The notes under the pieces: model-generated | The model's input: the letters and a program-made list of their open reading frames with translations, nothing else | The model's database searches: none | Told to the model about the DNA's origin: nothing | Translations under genes and position numbers: made by a program | Shown here: piece after piece, positions 57,236 through 64,000 of the stretch | How the letters are laid out: every line of letters begins with the position of its first letter | How positions within the stretch are numbered: position 1 is the first letter of the stretch | Assembly: GCF_027943255.1 (NCBI RefSeq) | Contig: NC_072892.1 | Span: forward strand, 24,637,792-24,701,791 | From: Anastrepha obliqua | Taxonomy: Eukaryota > Arthropoda > Insecta > Diptera > Tephritidae | Length of the DNA stretch: 64,000 nt | Direction of reading: 5' to 3'

Positions 57236-57304
57236 TAACGCTCAACGTATTTATTTTCTTTACTGCGCACTCCATACCTCTCATCCTCAACGACGAAGGG
57301 TTAA

Positions 57305-57830
57305 AACACCGGGTGGAGAAATTTTCTTTTTTGTCTGAATACTTCCCATTGTGCCAATAGTAAAATTAGAGCACATTTTTTATAATTTTTCTTTTCTAAC
57401 GTTTGTTTTTGCTTTTATTCCGTATAAAACGAAATTCTTGTGGAAGAAAAAGTGAGAGACTGTCTGTGAAAAAAGCAAGAAAAAATAAACAGAATGAAAT
57501 AGTTTCTATAAAAAAAACATAAACAGAATCAAATAGAAAGAAAAAAAAAAATAAACAAAGTCAACTAGTTTTTATAAATCGCATTTTTTGTATGAAAAAA
57601 AAAGATACCGAAAGAGCAGTCATAAACATTTTTTTAAGTCAATGCTATTCTTTAGTCCCTTAAATTTGCTATTTATTATACCACAGTTCAATGGACTATA
57701 AAATTACATACTCAACATTTTTTTTTAAACTAAAATTAACGCTTTACCGCATATGAGCCTATTTATAGCATTGTAGTTTTGATTAAATTTTATTTCCAAA
57801 CTAAAAAATAAAACAAATAATTACTTTTGT
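57305..57830. other. AT-rich, nothing recognised
   Basis: No supported feature. Confidence 0.5.
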
Positions 57831-57831
57831 T

Positions 57832-58106
57832 AGGTGTTTTTCCAAGCTGCTCCCCTATTTGTGGTGTACGTCTTGATATTGTTCCACAAATGGAGAGACC
57901 TACAGTTTTAAGCCAACTCCGAACGGCAGATATTTTTTATGAGGAGCTTTTTCATGGCAGAAAGAGGTTTGCCATTGCCTGCCGAGGGGCGAACGCTGTT
58001 AAAAAGCGTTAAAGCTTTTCATTTTGCTGTTTCATGCACGCAGATTTGAATCTACGCTCTCGCGAATGTTAGTCACGCACCAGTCCATTCGGCTACCGTG
58101 GCCGCC
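57832..58106 (-). mobile_element. tRNA-derived SINE, copy 2
   Basis: Minus strand: head GGCGGCCACGGTAGCCGAAT and a diverged B-box GATTCAAATC, then the same body as the 40.7-kb copy (GGCAATGGCAAACC, TGCCATGAAAAAGCTCCTCA, TCGGAGTTGGCTT). It is shorter and more diverged than copy 1. Confidence 0.88.
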
Positions 58107-58496
58107 TATTATAAAATAATTCAAACTATATAACTTACTATATACTTGACAGTAATAAAACGAAAAAAAATTGTCTATGATTCTATGACATTTCGAAATA
58201 ACCTCACTTTTGTGCAAGTGAGTGAAAAAGCAGAATTGAAGTGCGAGTGATTCATTTTCAAAAAACAGTACAATCAAAGTACTTTTTGACAAAAAATATT
58301 TCATGGAGTCGATGTACCTACTCATTTTTCTCGACAGATTAAAATTTTTCCGCTTTTCAACGGTTTTCTATGTTTTAAAACTAGTTTTTATATCATCGTC
58401 ATCATTGTTGGAACCCTGGACGGGTCTTCGCTGTAGCATATGCCTCCAATTGTGTCGGTTTCATGCCTGTGTCTTCCATCTATCTAAGTTTGTATA

Positions 58497-59065
58497 CAGG
58501 GTTGCCCATATTCGACGGACCCATGTGTTTTTGGGCCCATTCCAATCGACGAGACTTGTCCGCAGGCAACAATTTTTGCGTCAATTGAATCTTATACGGG
58601 AATAAGTGCAAATCAATGCGGATAATTCGTTGTAAAGTGGTCCGAGCAATGCCCAACTACTGAGAACGGCGATTTTGGGATGTCCTTGGCGACGTCTCAA
58701 CACTGGCCCGTGTAAGAGCAATATTCTCATCCGATCGCCTTGGTCGGTTTTGATTTGGCCTCTTTGGATTAGAAAGAGCATCACCAGTCGAAAACCTTTC
58801 GTAAAAACGTTTAATGGTGTTCTTAGAAGGCGCACTTTTCACATTATTTAATTTTTTATACGCACATTGAGTTTTCACAATTGACTTCTTTTGATGAATG
58901 TAAATTTCAACTATTTGGGAGCGCTCGCGTGGCGTGTACCTACTGTTCCATGGTAAAAATCTGCTTGAACTGACGATTCCAACGCGGTATGTCATTAAGC
59001 GATCTGACGTCTCTGTCAAAAGATACAGGGTTGCCAGATGGGTCCGTCGAATATGAGCAACCCTG
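58497..59065 (-). mobile_element. mariner-like deletion derivative with 27-bp TIRs
   Basis: CAGGGTTGCCCATATTCGAC and on at 58497 is inverted at 59039-59065 with one mismatch, flanked by TA at 58495-58496 and 59066-59067. The 569-bp element encodes only the N-terminal part of a transposase on the minus strand and lacks the catalytic domain. The right end contains an extra CAGGGTTGC (59031-59039) facing the terminal GCAACCCTG. Confidence 0.9.
58510..58985 (-). pseudogene. mariner-like transposase, DNA-binding half only
   Basis: The minus strand reads RYTPRERSQIVEIYIHQKKS, APSKNTIKRFYERFSTGDA, NPKRPNQNRPRRSDENIAL, then in another frame ARTTLQRIIRIDLH, PYKIQLTQKLLPAD and RLEWAQKHMG, which runs into the terminal repeat. 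The two HTH modules are preserved; the catalytic triad is deleted. Such copies could bind but not cut, which is inference. Confidence 0.85.
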
Positions 59066-59635
59066 TATATGTCCTCCAATCCATCTAAGTTTTTATATTT
59101 GCTTCCGTAAAACAAAAACAAAATATACAACTGTTTTATTATTTTTCTTTTAATATATCTTATTGATAATTAAATAAAGCCATTTTCAGCGTGAAACAAT
59201 TTTTTTTTCAACATTTTATTAATTCATGCAGTAAAGGATGGAAATGTTCAAAATTTAGATGAAAATTTGTTGAATTTTTTTTACACTTTAAATAAAGTTT
59301 GAAAGTTTAAATAAATTAAACTTAAATTTGGTTAAACAATGAAAAATATTAAAAAACAAAAACAAATAATAAAAATCTTAACTCAAAAAATATTGCAAAC
59401 ATTAAAAAATATGTGCACTTATTTATGTTCACCACTGTACTTTGATGTGTTTTAGAAATGTGGCCGCTCAGGCGTGAGTTGAAGATGAACCATGCAATGA
59501 ACGTTCAATAAATGCAACACCAGAAATGATTGTGACGTTTGTGAAGATCCAAGTTCGACTAAGTGTGAATTTGCTGATAACATAGGCATCTCAGATGAAC
59601 GAGTGCTCCACTATTTTGCATGAAGAATTGTATTA
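59066..59635. other. AT-rich, nothing recognised
   Basis: No supported feature. Confidence 0.5.
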
Positions 59636-59637
59636 TA

Positions 59638-61226
59638 CTAGCAAGCCCGGCCCACTTCGCTGGGCACACTAAAATAGAATAGATATGGTTTAGAACAGAA
59701 AAGATATGGTTTTCATATTATTTATTTCTTTAATCTTTATTCAAGCGCTTTGGCATAAACAATATTTTTTGTTTTTCTATTTGTTTTTGAGTAAATATAA
59801 AATATTATATATATAAAATATAAATTGAAAATCAGGAAAAAAGAAGATTGTTTTTAAATTTCAAATCATCGCATATGAATAACTAAGAAACAATCGTCTT
59901 TTTTCCTGATCATCCATGCATTTTTCGTTTCAATTTATATGTTTTATTAAGCATTGGAGCTTTTTTAACCATTATCCATTTATATTTTTCAAAAAAAAAA
60001 AACAAAAAAAATTTCATTCACACATAATTTCATTCGGATTTCACATTAAATTCTCAAATTTCGTAGGAAGTTATTCACTGTTCCAAAATCCGCTCCAAAA
60101 AAATTCACAAACAATTTTTACATATTGCACTTACGTTTTTTCCTTATGGCATCCAAATCAGAAAGAAATATTGACACATTGTAACTCACACTGTCAATTT
60201 GACAGTTCAGTTCCGCCCCAAGCGTTAAAAAAGTAAGCGACATTATGGCTGGATCAAAAGAACGCTGTACCCGTGGTTGTAATTCGGTGCAAAGACACGG
60301 CGGGTCCACGTTTTGGCATATATTTCGAGACCCTAGTCATCAATAGGTATGAAAATTAACCCGTATTAAAGCACTTATCCATAGCTTTTATTTGATATCC
60401 ATATTGTACAAACACATTCTAGGGTCCACGTTTTGGTCTCTATCTCGAGACCCTAGTCACGGAGCGGATGGAAATACTCTGAACTAAAGCATTCACCAAC
60501 AGCTTCCATTTGATACCCATATTGTACATACACATCCGAAGGTTACCCGGGTCCACGTTTTGACCTATATCTCGAGACCCTATCTACCAATAGGTATCCA
60601 AACTATACGGAAACCATCTTCAATACCTCCTTAACAATGTGTGTAAGTTTGGTTTAATTCGGTTTAAAGACACGGCGGGTCCACGTTTTGGCATATATTT
60701 CGAGACCCTAGTCATCAATAGGTATGAAAATTACCCCGTATTAAAGCACTCATCAACAGCTTTCATTTGATACCCATATTGTACATACACAACCAAAGGT
60801 TACCCGGGTCCACGTTTTGACCTATATCTCGAGACCCCAGTCACGGAGCGGCATGAAAAATACTCTGTACTAAAGCATTCACCAACAGCTTCAATTTGAT
60901 ATCCATATTGTACAAACACATTCTAGGGTCCACGTTTTGGTCTCTATCTCGAGACCCTAGTCACGGAGCGGCATGAAAAATACTCTGGACTAAAGCATTC
61001 ACCAACAGCTTCCATTTCATACTCATATTGTACATACACGTCCGAAGGTTACCCGGGTCCACGTTTTGACCTATATCTTTATTCGAATTTTTCTCACCTT
61101 TTAAACCTTCCCTAGACCTCCACGAATAATTCAAGACCAAGATAAGATAAATCCGTTCAGCCGTTCTCGAGTTTTAGCGAGACTAACGAACAGCAATTCA
61201 TTTTTATATATGTATATGTATATAGA
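59638..61226 (+). mobile_element. Helitron-like element carrying the 125-bp satellite
   Basis: The 5' end reads ACTAGCAAGCCCGGCCCACT followed by TCGCTGGGCAC. The 3' end has CAGCCGTTCTCGAGTTTTAG, GAACAGCAATTC and TTTTTATATATGTATATG..ATAGAT. This is the layout of insect Helitron-like non-autonomous elements, which often carry a central minisatellite. No TIRs or coding capacity were seen. Confidence 0.6.
60290..61075. repeat. ~125-bp satellite array, 7 monomers
   Basis: The GGGTCCACGTTTT core occurs at 60302, 60422, 60549, 60677, 60806, 60926 and 61055 (spacing 120-129). The subtype order matches the array at 14650-15625, so the two share a common ancestor array rather than independent expansions. 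Confidence 0.93.
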
Positions 61227-61641
61227 TATGGAAAAGCTGTTGGGAAAATTTGTACCGCATTCGTTAACCATTCAACAAAAATGTAACGGAAAGCGGTGGA
61301 ATTTTACAAAGCCTCCGCAACATCATTACAGAAATGGTAAAAATAGTTGAAGGATCATTGGAGTAAATGTATTGCTGTTGAGGAAGATTCTATATTATAA
61401 GAAATTAATTTCCTTTAAAAATTTACATTCTTTTATTTTTACTTTCCTACTTTTCAACTATATTAGTTTTGCTAATTTCAAGTGGACTTTAAATTAATTT
61501 AATACATTTTTCTGTATTCTGAATTTAAATTTATTGAAAAATTAGAACTCAATATTTAAGCGAGTGGCGTTAACTTTTTTCTCAACTTTAAGTCAGCAGC
61601 AAGTTGCGATTTCGGTGCATTTGCTTACTTATGCAGCCTGA

Positions 61642-62080
61642 TCAAGATTTACAACCCGTTACCGGATTACGGCCGGCTGTAACATGTCTCGTGTCTCGAC
61701 AGGCATCTCTCCCTTGCGCGCGCCTTCTCCAATTTTTTACACCAAGCGATGATAGGGTTTCCTCGACTTGATCCTTCCATCGGAGCCATGGACTTCCCCT
61801 ACGTCGTTGCCCTGTAACTTGCCATCGGAACACCTTCTTTGTTGGTGCTTCCGCATCCATACGCTCGACGTGGCCCAGCTAGCGCAAGCGCTGAATATTG
61901 ATGCGCTTCACTATGTCCACATCGTGGTAAAGCTCATACAGCTCGTGGTTCATTCGGCGGTAGTAGTTATCGCCAACACGAAGAGGACCGACGAAGAATC
62001 TTTCTCTCGAATACCCCAAGAGCTGCTGCATAAGTTTGCATTTTGTCTAGCAAAATTCTGTTTCCCTCTCCATAAGAAGT
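61642..62080 (-). pseudogene. RTE-clade C-terminal fragment
   Basis: On the minus strand, from about 62080, broken frames give a KFFVGPLRVGDNYYRR-type block, YELYHDVDIVKRI, IQRLRWLGHVERMDAEAP, then RRRGSPWLRWKDQVEETL and SLGVKNWRRRAQGRDA. This corresponds to the last quarter of the RTE polyprotein. Stops and frameshifts interrupt it. Confidence 0.85.
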
Positions 62081-62269
62081 CCTAAGAGGGATACTTTCCC
62101 AGAGTCAACCGAGCCACAAGGTTCAAAAATTATTAAAAGTCAACTGATTTGAGTTCTGTTTTTTGTTGTGATTAACATTTCTACCAAAATTTTCTCGCCA
62201 TTGCTTGAAATTACGTAGTTACGCCTTCTTCTGCACGTGTTTTCGACTTTTACAGTTTCAAAAATGGAT

Positions 62270-62560
62270 TTGAACTTGCACTAACGAGGTTGTGTTAAAT
62301 TTTGCGTTAAAAACGGATTCAATGAAGTGAAAACCTTAGACATGTTGGGAAATTCTGAAGAAAGCAGCCCTTTATGAATGGCATGAACGCTTCAGAAGAG
62401 ATCGAAAGTCCATTGAGGATGACGAACGAATGAATCGGTAGGATGTCGACATCGAAAACTTATGAAATCAACAATCAAGTGAAAGAAAAGTTGATCAATA
62501 ACCGTAACTTAACCATCAGAGGACTTGAACATTGTTTATGGATCCATTGTAGTTTATGAT
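62270..62560 (+). pseudogene. mariner-type N-terminal relic
   Basis: Broken plus-strand frames read VKFCVKNGFNEVKTLDMLGN, YEWHERFRRDRKSIEDDER, DVDIENL and VKEKLINNRNLTIRGLEH, the HTH leader of a mariner-like transposase of the SETMAR-type group. No catalytic part follows. Confidence 0.7.
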
Positions 62561-62879
62561 CTACGCTTGGCCAGACGAGGCGGAAACCCAACAAAAAGAA
62601 AACAAAAACAGAACTGAAATTAGTTGACTTAGAACGTGATCTTAGTTGGCTTGCAGAGAAATTTTGCCTTAATTTACAAGGTTTCACCGCGAAATGAGAG
62701 GATTGGATTTCTCTTGAGAGTCTGTAGTCTACTTCTGGAAAGATGAACCTCGCGTCAACTCAGCGTGCGCTGGGTTAGTGCGAAAACTTCAAAAGTCCCG
62801 AACTTCTTCTGATAGATTGGTTGCTCTCGAGTGAACTTCTAAGGCTAACATAGCTGCAGCTCTCGGGCTTGGTCTGTTA

Positions 62880-63110
62880 GGTATATGTATATGTAGTTAG
62901 ATTTGGGGTTGCTTCAAGTCCTCTCTGCAGACGCTGTCTGGAGGATGAAGTGGTATCATCTCAGCACCTTTTTCTCGGTTGCCATGCTCTCGTCGGGCTA
63001 AGATTCAGGTCATATAAGAGGTTAAAATATCACACAGCTGGTGAATTGCATCAGTAGCTGGAAACGGTTAATACAAATGTAATTCGTCATCCTCCAATCC
63101 GAAGCCCCTG
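62880..63110 (+). pseudogene. non-LTR C-terminal zinc-knuckle relic
   Basis: The frame reads PLCRRCLEDEVVSSQHLFLG, CHALVGLRFRSYKRLKYH: the terminal Cys/His knuckle of an RNase-H-type LINE. Its 3' UTR-like sequence continues to about 63240. Confidence 0.7.
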
Positions 63111-63239
63111 CTTTCGTTTTTCCCCTGTTTGATTCTTTTCCCACTGTTTTTCCTCTGTATGCCATCGCAAGGGACGAATTTTGATTCTTTGACTAAGTGG
63201 GGCCTCTCGCGTGGGCAGCAATTTATCCTATCCTAACGT

Positions 63240-64000
63240 TAGAATTTAGCTGACAAATAGTATTTAAAAATAGACGGAGCGTAGAATTATAACACCAGTG
63301 CATACAACAAAGGCACTTTTAAATTATCTCAAAAAGTGAGTCTATCGAACATTTTTGTCAAAGATTGCCTTGTTGATTCAAACTGAATAAAAACAAATCT
63401 TTAAAACCAAAAAACAAAAAAAAAAAACAATAACATTTTATTTGTGGACTGGAGCTCACTCCATTCCGCTCAGCCATTAGTTAAACAAAGGAATATTGGA
63501 TACAGTTCATAAACATTTTATTTTCGGTTCATGAACTTTATGGTCGGTATGGCTTCGCACAGCAAACGAAAGAGGACTAAAGTAAACAAACTGTTCTCGA
63601 TAATTGAGTGTGCAATACAATAAAGCAAACCAAAATTAAGAAAATGTTTACACACAAGAACAAAAATAATTATTTTTATTATCTGAATGTTTTAATAAAT
63701 CTGCATACAGTGCGCTACTGATTCAAAATCGGTTATTAAATTTAAGTTGATGTCCATAAAAAGTAACTATGACTCCGTCATGTCTTGGTATTAGTATCAA
63801 AATGTTTGCATCTATTTGCCTCAATATTAACACCTTACTGTATGAGTCTTCTTCTCATGTAATTTTTTTAATTTCTTTCAATTACCGGTTAAATTCTTGG
63901 ATGCGCATTTCAGTGCGGATTGTTGTAAAATACCCTCAGGTAATTTAGCGAAAGAATTGCTAGATTATGCACCTTCGATTCGGCTTTTCTCTACTCGCTA
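63240..64000. other. AT-rich, nothing recognised
   Basis: No coding region, repeat or RNA gene could be supported up to the window end. Confidence 0.5.

Larger units (their letters stand above)
56122..57300 (+). mobile_element. piggyBac-like element PB4, deletion derivative
   Basis: TTAA at 56118-56121 and 57301-57304 bracket CCCTTTGGAG at the left and, on the other strand, CCCTTCGTCG at the right. Inside are the N-terminal codons of a transposase and then a polyadenylation signal, so the rest is deleted. Two GTGTCGGC.TATA.CC.CCCA motifs lie near the left end (56137-56204); the second contains the palindrome CGGCATATAGCCG. A MITE (56674-57235) is nested in its right half. Confidence 0.72.

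Overview
The window is eukaryotic nuclear DNA from an insect, almost certainly a higher dipteran and most plausibly a tephritid fruit fly. Evidence: short 50-60 bp introns, an AT-rich background, fly-type genes (Mcm2 and a DDX55/Spb4 helicase with Drosophila-like lengths), DRE motifs (TATCGATA), a DD41D 'rosa'-type mariner (a lineage first described in tephritids) and (CAA)n-tailed retroposons. Species is inference.

Three real host genes lie between about 18.4 and 34.5 kb. A large uncharacterised nuclear-type gene (18457-26966, minus) can be assembled from seven exons into 1271 residues. Every splice junction keeps frame. Its first and sixth introns have swollen to over 2 kb with transposons, and a cluster of DRE motifs lies just upstream. 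Mcm2 (29027-31871, plus, four exons, 884 aa) follows with an E2F-like site upstream. The DDX55/Spb4 DEAD-box helicase gene (32160-34217, minus, four exons, 603 aa) converges on Mcm2, with a candidate 62-aa upstream small ORF 31 bp before its ATG.

The rest is a graveyard of mobile elements. 0-18 kb: a mariner, a piggyBac-like element carrying a 5'-truncated non-LTR retrotransposon with a 12-bp target duplication, a Jockey-like relic interrupted by an RTE fragment that is itself interrupted by a 129-bp (CAA)n retroposon, two Tc1-like elements separated by a dimeric satellite, a 13-bp-TSD LINE fragment, a 420-bp pentanucleotide array joined to a 125-bp satellite, and a second internally deleted piggyBac-like element with both TTAA ends. 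34.5-38.5 kb: a TTAA-flanked MITE split by a 2.86-kb element with 478-bp inverted repeats that encodes a degenerate two-module zinc-binding protein and no recognisable transposase; then a 311-bp TTAA-flanked element. 38.5-64 kb: tRNA-derived SINEs, mariners, TTAA MITEs, RTE and RNase-H-type non-LTR relics, a fourth TTAA element containing a long-TIR MITE, and a Helitron-like element carrying the same 125-bp satellite.

The least explained structures are the 478-bp-TIR element with its zinc protein and the shared layout of the TTAA elements, where each has its own subterminal palindrome near the ends.
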